A DNA stretch of 64,000 nucleotides from Streptosporangium canum (GTDB taxonomy: Bacteria; Actinomycetota; Actinomycetes; Streptosporangiales; Streptosporangiaceae). Below are positions 17,888 through 25,788 of this stretch, piece after piece (within the stretch, counting starts at the first letter, position 1; every line of letters starts with the position of its first letter). Made by a program: the position numbers and the translations under genes. The DNA is taken from NCBI RefSeq assembly GCF_900113865.1, contig NZ_FOQY01000001.1:124001-188000 (forward strand), in the 5' to 3' direction. The notes under the pieces were generated by a model. That model had not been told where the DNA came from. It did no database searches and saw only the letters and a program-made list of their open reading frames with translations.

Positions 17888-18982
17888 TCAGACGTCGCTG
17901 GAGAATCGGACGGCGCACTCGGGGAGCACGACACCGGGCCAGACGCGGCTGCCCGCCATGAGCTCGTTGCCCGGACCGACGATCGCGCCGTCGCCGATGA
18001 CGACGTCGCGCAGGACCGCTCCGGAGGCGACGCGGGCGCCGATGCCGACCACCGAGTCGGTCACGACCGCCCCAGAGTGGATCACGCAGTCGTCGCCGAG
18101 CACGCTGCCGGAGACCTGCGCGCCGGACTCCACGACCGCGCGGGCGCCGACCGCCGTGCCGCCGTCGACCTTGGCCTCGGTCGAGACCTTGGCGCCGGGC
18201 AGCGCGAGGAACTCACCCGGGGGGCAGGGCAGCGCGGGCGAGGCGAGGCGGCCCAGGACCAGGTCGCGGGAGCCCTTGATGAAGGCCGCGGGCGTGCCCA
18301 CGTCGAGCCAGTAGGAGGCGTCGGCGTAGCCGAGCACCAGGGCGCCGGAGTCGATCAGGCCGGGGAAGGTCTCGCGCTCGACCGAGACGATCTCCCCTGC
18401 GGAGATCGAGTCGATCACCGAGCGGGTGAAGACGTAGCAGCCGGCGTTGATCCGGTTGGTGACCGGGTTCGGGGTCTTCTCCAGGAAGGCGGTCACCCGC
18501 CCCGCGTCGTCGGTCGGCACGCAGCCGAAGCGCGTGGGGTCCTCCACCTCGGTCAGGTGCAGGGTGACGGCCGCCTGCCCGGCGACGTGCCGGGCCACCT
18601 GGTCGCCGATGTCGTGGCCGGACAGGATGTCGCCGTTGAGCACCAGCACCGGAGCGTCGGGACCGCAGGTCAGCGCCTCGGCGGCGTTGCGGATGGCGCC
18701 GCCGGTGCCCAGTGGCGTCTCCTCGGTCATGTATTCGAGCGAGAGCCCGAACGCCGAGCCGTCCCCGAACGCCTCGGAGAACATCTCCGCCCGGTAGGAG
18801 GTGGCGAACACGATGCGCCGCACGCCGAACGAGCGGGCCCGCGCGAGCTGGTGGGCAAGGAAGGGAACCCCCGCGGTGGGCAGCAGCGGCTTGGGGGTGC
18901 CGAGCGTCAGCGGACGCAGGCGCGTCCCCTGTCCTCCGACAAGGAGAATCGCCTCAAGCTCCGGCAAAGGGGTCTCCATCAT
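17888..18982 (-). CDS. NDP-sugar pyrophosphorylase, probable mannose-1-P guanylyltransferase
   Basis: 364 residues. The N-terminal nucleotidyltransferase domain has the LVGGQGTRLRPLTLGTPKPL signature (residues ~14-33) and VLNGDILSG metal-binding Asp; the C-terminal third is a left-handed beta-helix of hexapeptide repeats (DGGTAVGARAVVESGAQVSG and similar). Its place near whiB2/fbiAB matches the mycobacterial gene Rv3264c (manB), which makes GDP-mannose for lipomannan and other mannosides. Glucose or other sugar-1-phosphates remain possible. It is co-directional with a GT4 gene 17 bases upstream. Confidence 0.82.
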   Translation of the reverse strand: MMETPLPELEAILLVGGQGTRLRPLTLGTPKPLLPTAGVPFLAHQLARARSFGVRRIVFATSYRAEMFSEAFGDGSAFGLSLEYMTEETPLGTGGAIRNAAEALTCGPDAPVLVLNGDILSGHDIGDQVARHVAGQAAVTLHLTEVEDPTRFGCVPTDDAGRVTAFLEKTPNPVTNRINAGCYVFTRSVIDSISAGEIVSVERETFPGLIDSGALVLGYADASYWLDVGTPAAFIKGSRDLVLGRLASPALPCPPGEFLALPGAKVSTEAKVDGGTAVGARAVVESGAQVSGSVLGDDCVIHSGAVVTDSVVGIGARVASGAVLRDVVIGDGAIVGPGNELMAGSRVWPGVVLPECAVRFSSDV

Positions 18983-18999
18983 CCCGTGAGGTTAACCCA

Positions 19000-20121
19000 C
19001 TATTCGACAGCACGTTGATACGAGACCAGGTGGGCCTCGGCCGAGGCTTCCCAGGTGAACTCCCTGGAGCGGGTCAGACCCGCCGCGGACAGGGCCTCGC
19101 GGCGCTCCCGCGAGGCCAGCAGCGCGCGGAGCGCGTCGGCGATGCCGGCGTCGTCGGGCTCGGTGTAGGCGACCGCGTCCCCTCCCACCTCGGGCAGCGA
19201 GGTGCGGTGCGTGGTGAGCACCGGCGCGCCGCAGGCCATGGCCTCCAGCACCGGGAGCCCGAAGCCCTCGCCGCGCGAGGGGAAGGCCGCCACGAGCGCG
19301 CCGCCGAGGAACCCGGACAGGTCGGCGAAGGCCAGATAGCCGGGGCGGAGCACCTTCACGGTGGAGGGCACCTCCTCGACCGCCGCGTCCACGTCGGCGT
19401 CGCGGAGGCCGCCGGCCAGCACCAGTGCGGGCGGGTCGGGCAGGTCCCGCACGGCCCGGACGAAGCCGCGGATCAGGTTGGGGATGTTCTTGCGCGGCTC
19501 CAGCGGGCCCAGGAAGGCGACGTAGGGGGCGCCGTGCAGGCCGAGCCGGTCGGCGGCGTGCCTGACCTCCCGCTCGGACGGCCGGTGGAACAGCGCCGGG
19601 TCCACGCCGTGATAGGCGACGTCGATCCGGGTGGGGTCGGCGGCGAGCACCCGGACCAGCTCGTCCCTGGTCGCCTTGGAGGGCACGATCACCCTGGAGG
19701 CGTGCCGGACCGCCGTGCGGGTCGCCGAGCGGAAGAAGGATGCCCTGACCTCGCTGTGCTGCGAGGGCTCGGTGAACCAGGTGACGTCGTGCACGGTCAC
19801 CACGGTCGGCAGGCCGGAGCGGAGCGGCATCGAGTAACAGGGAGAGTGGATCACCTCGGCGCCGGTCTGCCGGGCGAGGACCGGGAGGCCGGTCTGCTCC
19901 CAGGCGAGCCGGGCGGCCCGGTTGGAGATCCCGAGCGGGCCGGACAGGATCCGGGCGGAGGGCGCGAGCGCGGCGTACCGTTCGGCGTCGGCCCGCTGGC
20001 ACACGACCGACAGGTCGGCGCCCGCCCTGTCCAGCGCGGCGACGAGTCCGTCGACATACCTGATCAACGCACCGCGATCGGCCGGGACCGCGGCCGCGTC
20101 GACGAGCACTCGGGGCGTCAA
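19000..20121 (-). CDS. GT4 glycosyltransferase (mannosyltransferase-like)
   Basis: 373 residues. The GT-B C-terminal half contains FLGPLEPRKNIPNLIRGF and the donor-binding signature SRGEGFGLPVLEAMACGAPV, the E-x7-E type motif of family 4 retaining enzymes. The start is TTG at 20121, 9 bases after GGGGAG; GTG at 20109 is an alternative. It sits directly upstream of the mannose-1-P guanylyltransferase-like gene, so GDP-mannose is a plausible donor. It likely acts on the cytoplasmic face of the membrane. Confidence 0.85.
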   Translation of the reverse strand: MTPRVLVDAAAVPADRGALIRYVDGLVAALDRAGADLSVVCQRADAERYAALAPSARILSGPLGISNRAARLAWEQTGLPVLARQTGAEVIHSPCYSMPLRSGLPTVVTVHDVTWFTEPSQHSEVRASFFRSATRTAVRHASRVIVPSKATRDELVRVLAADPTRIDVAYHGVDPALFHRPSEREVRHAADRLGLHGAPYVAFLGPLEPRKNIPNLIRGFVRAVRDLPDPPALVLAGGLRDADVDAAVEEVPSTVKVLRPGYLAFADLSGFLGGALVAAFPSRGEGFGLPVLEAMACGAPVLTTHRTSLPEVGGDAVAYTEPDDAGIADALRALLASRERREALSAAGLTRSREFTWEASAEAHLVSYQRAVE

Positions 20122-20211
20122 GAAGGATCGCTCCCCTCAGGAACCACGCGGGACGGTCGTCCCCTTCTCCCGTTCACTCTATTGCCCCGGCCGCCGAAAT
20201 CGTGGGGTGAA

Positions 20212-21138
20212 TCACACGGCTTTTCCGGGGTCGGGATCGCGCCGGGGATCGACGGCGCGCCGCGCGGCCAGGCCCGCCGCACCGGCGCAGACGAGATCGC
20301 CAAGGATGATCACGATCCTGGAGCAGAGCGCCACGGCGATCGCCGACCCGCGGTCCAGGACCGGCGCCAGCACGACCACCATGGCCGCCTCGCGCACCCC
20401 CGCCCCGGCCGGGACCACGAACGTCATGATCCCCAGGCACCAGGACAGCGCGAACGCCCCGATGGAGAACACGACCGCCGACACCCCCGAGGGCCCGAAC
20501 TCGTGGAGGACCGCGGCCAGGTGCAGGCCGTACGCCGTCCAGCCGAGCAGCGCCCAGCCCAGCGCGGTGAGCATGCCCCTGCGGGTGAGCGGGCGCTCCA
20601 GCGGCTCGCGCTTGAGTTTGCGCAGCCCGAACCCGAGGACCGCGTTGATCACCCTCGGCTCGAACACCACCGCGAGCAGCGGGATCAGCAGGAACACCCA
20701 GGCGTACGGCGCGACCGACCCCGGCAGGGCGGTCAGCAACGTCACCCCGGAGATCATCAGCCCGCTGCCGAGCTGCACCGGCATCGTCAGGAAGAAGGCC
20801 GCCGCGCTCCGCGACCGGGGCACCCCCAGCTCACGGCCCATCTCCATCTGGGCGAGCACCGGCCAGAGCGAGCCGGGGATGTATTTGCCGAGCTGGCCGA
20901 CGAAGAAGACCTTCGCCGCCGGACGGAACGGCAGCGGCGAGCCGAGATCGGCCAGCAGCGCCCGCCACGTCATCATCCCGGAGCACAGCGCGGCGACCAC
21001 GGCGACCAGCGACAGCACGAGCGACTGCCAGGACAGCCGGGCGAACCCGGCGCGGATCTCCTCCCACTGCCTCGCCACCACCCACGCGCCGAACCCCAGC
21101 GCCACGGCCAGGAAGGCGATCCGGACCAGCCTTTTCAC
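20212..21138 (-). CDS. LPG-synthase-TM family membrane protein, copy 1
   Basis: 308 residues from GTG at 21138, in a GTGA overlap with the methyltransferase stop. It has about eight TM helices and the family (PF03706-type) motifs VGQLGKYIPGSLW near residue 80 and VPAGAGVREAAM near 250. This family includes the flippase half of lysyl-phosphatidylglycerol synthase and many uncharacterised proteins in glycan operons. It is coupled to the SAM methyltransferase and is paralogous to the divergent gene at 22167. A role in lipid or glycolipid translocation is an inference. Confidence 0.8.
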   Translation of the reverse strand: MKRLVRIAFLAVALGFGAWVVARQWEEIRAGFARLSWQSLVLSLVAVVAALCSGMMTWRALLADLGSPLPFRPAAKVFFVGQLGKYIPGSLWPVLAQMEMGRELGVPRSRSAAAFFLTMPVQLGSGLMISGVTLLTALPGSVAPYAWVFLLIPLLAVVFEPRVINAVLGFGLRKLKREPLERPLTRRGMLTALGWALLGWTAYGLHLAAVLHEFGPSGVSAVVFSIGAFALSWCLGIMTFVVPAGAGVREAAMVVVLAPVLDRGSAIAVALCSRIVIILGDLVCAGAAGLAARRAVDPRRDPDPGKAV

Positions 21139-21974
21139 AGGGAGCGGACCGGGTCGGGCGGCTGGGGCAGGGAGGCTCCGGCCGGGCGGCGGGCGCCCTT
21201 GGTGGCCACCCACAGGTAGGTCGGCACCACCGGCAGCAGCCCCCGCAGGACGGAGCGGGGCAGCCGGGCCAGCACGCCGCCGGCCACCCGGCCGACCACG
21301 CCGGGGAACAGCTCGGAGCCGGCGAACGCCGCCGGGGTGGCGAGCACCGGGAAGGTGTAGTCCCACACGCGCAGGCCGCGCACCATCCTCCGCAGGCCGC
21401 GGCGGGTCCGGTAGCGCTCGTAGTAGCTGTCCGCGCGACCGGACAGCCGGACGTAGCGGTCGGCCAGCCGGGGCGGCAGGTAGGACAGGAACGGCAGCTT
21501 GTAGTGCGGCTCCATCACCCCGAGCCGGTTGCCCAGCCCCAGGTAGAGCACGCCGTCGTCGGCGAGCACCCGGCGCATCTCGGCCATGATCGCGTCGGGG
21601 TCCACCACGTGCTCGTAGATGTGGTTGAAGACCAGCACGTCGATGGAGCCGTCGGGGAAGGGCAGCGCGGTGCCGTCGGCGCACACGAACTCGACCCGCT
21701 CGCCGAACCGCTCGGCCGCCTTGCGCAGGCCGGGCACGTCGATGTCGACGCCGAAGGTCCGCCTCGCGCCCGCGGCGGCGAGCTCGTCGGCGATGAAGCC
21801 GGCCGAGCAGCCGATGTCGGCGACCGTCAGGCCGTCGAGGACGTCCCGGTCACGGCCGAGGAAGTGGCCGAGCACCGCCACGATCTTCGCGGCCTTGCGG
21901 CGGCGCTTCTCCTCGTCCAGCATCGCCGCCTGGAAGTCGGAGTACGCCAGCTGCGCCACCCGTTCCGCGCTCAT
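21135..21974 (-). CDS. SAM-dependent methyltransferase
   Basis: 279 residues from ATG 21974 (MSAERVAQLAYS); an in-frame ATG at 21995 is an alternative. The class I Rossmann motif is VADIGCSAGFIADELA (motif I, about residues 50-65), with GVDIDVPGL, VFNHIYEHVVDPD and the post-motif GVLYLGLGNR. The last ~100 residues have hydrophobic and basic stretches suggesting membrane association. Translational coupling to the LPG-synthase-TM gene suggests methylation of a lipid or lipid-linked glycan. Confidence 0.8.
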   Translation of the reverse strand: MSAERVAQLAYSDFQAAMLDEEKRRRKAAKIVAVLGHFLGRDRDVLDGLTVADIGCSAGFIADELAAAGARRTFGVDIDVPGLRKAAERFGERVEFVCADGTALPFPDGSIDVLVFNHIYEHVVDPDAIMAEMRRVLADDGVLYLGLGNRLGVMEPHYKLPFLSYLPPRLADRYVRLSGRADSYYERYRTRRGLRRMVRGLRVWDYTFPVLATPAAFAGSELFPGVVGRVAGGVLARLPRSVLRGLLPVVPTYLWVATKGARRPAGASLPQPPDPVRSL

Positions 21975-22166
21975 CGGTCGCCCACCACTCCTCATCCGCT
22001 CCGCGGACCGCTCGTCCCTCGCGACCCGTCGTGCCGCAAGACGCGCGCGGGGACACCGTGCTCACCGCACCGGGCCCGCGCGACGCCCATCGCCGTCACG
22101 CCGCCCAAGAGTACCGGCGAGCCGGGACCCTACCGCCGGGTAAGGTGCGCGTCGTACCCTTGGCGG

Positions 22167-23132
22167 ATGCTCAGCCGCCTGCGGTCAAGCCGCCTGCTCC
22201 GGGTGCTGCTGGCGCTGGTCGCGCTGGCCTTCGTCGGCTACGGCCTGGCCCAGAACTGGGAGGGCACGCTCGAGGCGCTCGGCCGGCTGTCCTGGTGGTC
22301 GGTGGCCGGGGCCTGCGCGGCGGTGATGGCGGGAGCGGGATGCATGCTCCTCGCCTGGCGCTCCGTGGTCGCCGGGCTGGGCTCCCCGCTGCCGCCGCGG
22401 GTGGCCGCGCGCGTGCTGTTCGTCGGCCAGCTCGGCAAATACGTCCCGGGATCCGTCTGGGCCTACGCCGCGATGATGGAGCTGGGCCGCGACCACGGCT
22501 GCCCGCCCCGGCGCACCTTCAGCGCCACCTCCCTGGGCCTGGTGATCTCCCTGGGCTGCGCGGCCGGGCTCGCCGCCGCCACGCTGCCGTTCACCGCCCG
22601 GTCGGTGGCCGAGCGGGCGTGGTACCTCGTCCTGATCATCCCGGTGATCGTCGTGTGCCTGCATCCGAGGATCCTCACCTGGGGCCTGAACCTGGCGCTG
22701 CGGATCGCCCGCAAGGAGCCCATCGAGCAGGTGCTGCCCGGCCGCGCACTGCTGGCCGCCGTCGCCTGGACGGTCCTCGGCTGGCTGCTCTACGGCCTGC
22801 ACACCTGGCTCGTCCTCGGCGACCTGACCGGCGACTTCTCGCTCTACCCGCTCGGCGCCGGGGCCTACGCCTTCGCCTGGGCGACCGGCCTGCTGGTCGC
22901 GGTCGTCCCGGCCGGGCTGGGCGTGCGCGAGGCCGCGATGGTCGCGGTCCTCGTCACGGCGCTGGACGGCCATGGCCTCGTCCCGGCCGTGACCACCGCC
23001 GGGGCCGTCGCCCTGGTCTCCCGGCTGGCCTTCACCCTCACCGACGTGGCCTGGGCCGGGATCGGCTGGCTCCTCGGCCGCGGGACTCAGGCCCCCACGG
23101 AGACCAGGGCGTCCACGTACGCCGCCCAGTAG
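22167..23132 (+). CDS. LPG-synthase-TM family membrane protein, copy 2
   Basis: 321 residues from ATG 22167; a long upstream open frame in the same phase is antisense to the methyltransferase and is not used. It has the same family motifs as copy 1 (VGQLGKYVPGSVW and VPAGLGVREAAM) and is clearly a paralogue, now in the opposite orientation on the other side of the methyltransferase. Its 3' end overlaps the convergent GT4 gene by 46 bases. A glycolipid/lipid flippase role is inferred from family and context. Confidence 0.8.
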   Translation: MLSRLRSSRLLRVLLALVALAFVGYGLAQNWEGTLEALGRLSWWSVAGACAAVMAGAGCMLLAWRSVVAGLGSPLPPRVAARVLFVGQLGKYVPGSVWAYAAMMELGRDHGCPPRRTFSATSLGLVISLGCAAGLAAATLPFTARSVAERAWYLVLIIPVIVVCLHPRILTWGLNLALRIARKEPIEQVLPGRALLAAVAWTVLGWLLYGLHTWLVLGDLTGDFSLYPLGAGAYAFAWATGLLVAVVPAGLGVREAAMVAVLVTALDGHGLVPAVTTAGAVALVSRLAFTLTDVAWAGIGWLLGRGTQAPTETRASTYAAQ

Positions 23133-24160
23133 GGCTCGGGGTCGACGGCCTTGACCCCGGCGCGGAGCCGTTCGGGCTCGCCCGGACGGTAGAACGCGGT
23201 CAGCGCCGCGCGGAGGTCCTCCACGGAGCCGGGCTCGACGACCAGCCCGTCGACCCCGTCGGTGACGTGGTCGCCGAGCGTCCCCACCCGGCTGGCGATC
23301 ACCGGCACCCCGTGCTCGTGGCCGAACCACACCTGCTGGCTGGCCGTCCCGCTCCGGTACGGCAGGACCAGCGCGTCGACGTCGGCGAACAGCCCCGGCA
23401 CGTCGACGTCGGCCACGTAGCCCGGCCGCAGCTCCACCCGGCCGGTCAGCCCGAGCTCGGCGATCAGCGCCTCCGTCTCCCGCAGGCCGCCCCAGAACTC
23501 TCCGGCGACCCGGAGGGAGACGCCCTCGGGCAGCGCGCGGATCAGCAGGTCCAGCCCCTTGTAGGGCCGGACCAGGCCGAAGAACAGCAGCCTGCGCGTC
23601 ACGCCCCCCGCCTCGCCGCGCTCCCGGGGCCCGACCGGGAGGTGCGGCGCCATCTCGGCCACCGTCACCGGGGCGGGCCCCAGCTCGCGGGCCAGCGCCG
23701 CCTGCTGCCCGGAGTGGACGAGCACCCCGTCGACCCGGCGGAGCAGGGCCTTCATCAGCGGGGTGTCGTAGGGCTTGCGCTCGTGGGGCAGCACGTTGTG
23801 GCAGAGCGCGACGACCCGGGTCCGGCGGCGCAGGCCGTACAGGATGCCCAGGTAGGGCGGGACCTGCACCGGGCTGAGCACCGCGAGGATCACCAGGTCG
23901 GCGGCCGCGAGCCGCCGCCCGCAGCGGGCCCAGCCGTCCGGGCGGCGCCAGTCGAGCTCGCGGCGGACATGGGGGAACGGGGCGCCGTCGGGGGTGTCCA
24001 CGGTCTGCTGCCCCGGATAGAGGAAGGAGGGGTACTGCGCCTTCCACGACTCGATCACCACGTCGTGCCCGGCGGCCCGCAGCCGGTGGGCCAGCTCGGT
24101 GGTGTGCGCGGCCCCGCCGCCCTTGTAGGGGTGGGTCGGCCCGACGATCGCGATCCGCAT
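23087..24160 (-). CDS. GT4 glycosyltransferase
   Basis: 357 residues. N-terminal MRIAIVGPTHPYKGGGAAHT is the UDP-sugar-type GT-B start; FFGLVRPYKGLDLLIRALPEG begins the donor domain, and YRSGTASQQVWFGHEHGVPV takes the place of the E-x7-E motif, with Gln/Glu substitutions. Its start codon directly abuts the stop of the GT2 gene upstream, implying a shared transcript and pathway. Confidence 0.82.
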   Translation of the reverse strand: MRIAIVGPTHPYKGGGAAHTTELAHRLRAAGHDVVIESWKAQYPSFLYPGQQTVDTPDGAPFPHVRRELDWRRPDGWARCGRRLAAADLVILAVLSPVQVPPYLGILYGLRRRTRVVALCHNVLPHERKPYDTPLMKALLRRVDGVLVHSGQQAALARELGPAPVTVAEMAPHLPVGPRERGEAGGVTRRLLFFGLVRPYKGLDLLIRALPEGVSLRVAGEFWGGLRETEALIAELGLTGRVELRPGYVADVDVPGLFADVDALVLPYRSGTASQQVWFGHEHGVPVIASRVGTLGDHVTDGVDGLVVEPGSVEDLRAALTAFYRPGEPERLRAGVKAVDPEPYWAAYVDALVSVGA

Positions 24161-25090
24161 CTACTCGCTCCGGGAGCGCACGATGAGGTCGGCGAGCAGC
24201 GCCAGCGAGCCGATGAGCAGGCCGGAGATGAAGATCACGATGGTGTTGCTGGTCAGGTAGAACCCGTAGCGGACCATGTCCACGACGCCCTTGACCAGAC
24301 CGATGCCGATCAGCCAGAGCGCGGGCGGCATGAGGACCTTGAGCGGGTTGAAGTACATGACCATCCGCAGCACCTGCAGGATGTAGCGGTAGGCGTCGGA
24401 GACGAAGCTGAACTTCGACTTGCCCGCCCGCTTGCTGTAGCCGATCGGCAGGTAGTAGACGTCGTGCTGGTTGGACAGGAACGACAGCGTGATCGTGGTG
24501 ACGCAGGAGAACCCGGGCGGCAGCAGCCGCAGGTACGGCTTGGCGACCGACTTGCGGAACGCCCGCAGGCCGCTGTTGAGGTCGGGGATCTTCTGCCCCG
24601 CCAGCCGCTCGGCCACCTTGCGGATGAACCACTTCGCCGGCACCCGCAGGAACTTGTGCGAGCCCTCCTCGGTGGTCCGCGCGCCCACGACCTGGTCGAT
24701 CGTGTGGTCCTTGTGCAGGATGTCGACGAGCTCGGGGATGCGCTCGTTCGGGTACGTCATGTCCGCGTCGGTCCACACGACGATCTCGCCGCGCGCCTCC
24801 TGGCTGCCGATCCTGCGCACCGTGCCCGACCCGCCGTTGCGGTGGAAGGCCCGGATCCGCATGTTGGGGAAGCGCGGCGCGGCCTCCTGCAGCCTGGCCA
24901 GCGTATGGTCGGTGGAGAAGTCGTCCACGGCCACGAGCTCGTAGGTGTAGCCGCTGCGGTCCATGGCCTCGCAGATGCGCTCGACCTCGTCGATGACATG
25001 GTCCTGCTCGTTGTAACAGGGCAGAACGATCGTGACGTACGGCGTTGCGTCCACAGCTGGTCCACTCTCGGATGTCTCGGGCGTGCTCAC
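24161..25090 (-). CDS. GT2 polyprenyl-phosphate glycosyltransferase (DPM1/GtrB-like)
   Basis: 309 residues from GTG 25090, the last start before the conserved TPYVTIVLPCYNEQ strand; upstream in-frame sequence lacks domain support. Features are VVWTDADMTYPNE (DxD-type acidic motif, about residues 102-114), SGLRAFRKSV, and two C-terminal TM helices (LKVLMPPALWLIGIGLVKGV and IVIFISGLLIGSLALLADLI), the GtrB/dolichol-P-sugar synthase layout. It likely makes polyprenyl-P-sugar on the inner leaflet for the GT-C-like membrane enzymes nearby. TATCCT 8 bases before the start hints at leaderless transcription. Confidence 0.85.
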   Translation of the reverse strand: MSTPETSESGPAVDATPYVTIVLPCYNEQDHVIDEVERICEAMDRSGYTYELVAVDDFSTDHTLARLQEAAPRFPNMRIRAFHRNGGSGTVRRIGSQEARGEIVVWTDADMTYPNERIPELVDILHKDHTIDQVVGARTTEEGSHKFLRVPAKWFIRKVAERLAGQKIPDLNSGLRAFRKSVAKPYLRLLPPGFSCVTTITLSFLSNQHDVYYLPIGYSKRAGKSKFSFVSDAYRYILQVLRMVMYFNPLKVLMPPALWLIGIGLVKGVVDMVRYGFYLTSNTIVIFISGLLIGSLALLADLIVRSRSE

Positions 25091-25262
25091 GTCGGGCGAG
25101 GATACTCTGCCCGGCTGGGAGCCGGTCTCACTTCGCCGCGTTCGAACGGCCACGCGACACGGCGCGCCCCCCGGACCACGCGCGGATCCCGAACGCCACC
25201 GAGACGCCCGGAGCACCGCTCGCCGATGTACCGATCCTCTCACTCCGAGGTCAGTCACATTT

Positions 25263-25375
25263 CTACTGGAGTTTCAGGTCAGCGGGCAGGAGGGTGAACG
25301 CGTCCGCTCTGTTGAGCGGTGAGATCACGCGGAAATGCCGCTCATCCAGCGCGCACCGGTGTCCGCGACGATCAT
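25263..25375 (-). pseudogene. vapC (PIN toxin) remnant with internal deletion
   Basis: The ATG at 25375 overlaps the antitoxin stop (ATGA). It encodes MIVADTGA, the canonical PIN start with the first catalytic Asp, and within a few bases the sequence becomes LDERHFRVISPLNRADAFTL and LPADL in another frame, the canonical PIN C-terminus. The central ~90-100 codons, holding the other acidic residues, are gone and the join is out of frame. No active toxin can be made. Confidence 0.75.
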
Positions 25376-25617
25376 TCGCCGGATCCGTCGAGGTTCTCGT
25401 CAGCGCGGGACGCCCACGTGGGGTCACCACTCATCGCATATCCCACGGCGGGCATGACCATCTTCGGCTGCCGGAGCGGAATGACCATGGCGATCGGTTC
25501 ACCCCGCTCGGTGATGGTCAGCGTCTCTCCGGCCTTGACCCGTGCGAGAACCTGACTGGTTCCATGAGTGAGGTCACGCACGCCTACCGTGTGGTCACCG
25601 GGAAACGACTCGCTCAT
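25372..25617 (-). CDS. Phd/YefM-family antitoxin, orphaned
   Basis: 81 residues from ATG 25617 (MSESFPGDHTVGVRDLTHGT). The frame extends to 25764 but the family starts at VGVRDLTHGTSQVLARVKAG, and ribosome-binding GGTGGAG precedes this ATG. GETLTITERGEPIAMVIPL is the YefM/Phd dimerisation strand motif; the acidic C-terminal tail would bind the toxin. Its partner is the internally deleted vapC immediately downstream, so the antitoxin is now alone. It could still autoregulate or cross-protect. Confidence 0.85.
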   Translation of the reverse strand: MSESFPGDHTVGVRDLTHGTSQVLARVKAGETLTITERGEPIAMVIPLRQPKMVMPAVGYAMSGDPTWASRADENLDGSGE

Positions 25618-25788
25618 GTGGCAGCTCCACCTCTCAAGTGGCCACACCGGCAGGGAAACGTCGTGAGAGACAAGTATCCGATCCAGCCCAGGTCCGGGCC
25701 GGGGTTTCCCACACGCCGCTCGGACGACAGCTCTCCTGTCCCGACTACGACGATCCATGACCACCCGGGCGACTACTCCATCAACCGG

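Noticed and set aside
21504-22166. Long plus-strand extension of the second LPG-synthase-TM gene
   Set aside because: It is antisense to the methyltransferase and its translation is His/Val/Asp-biased shadow sequence; the membrane protein starts at 22167.
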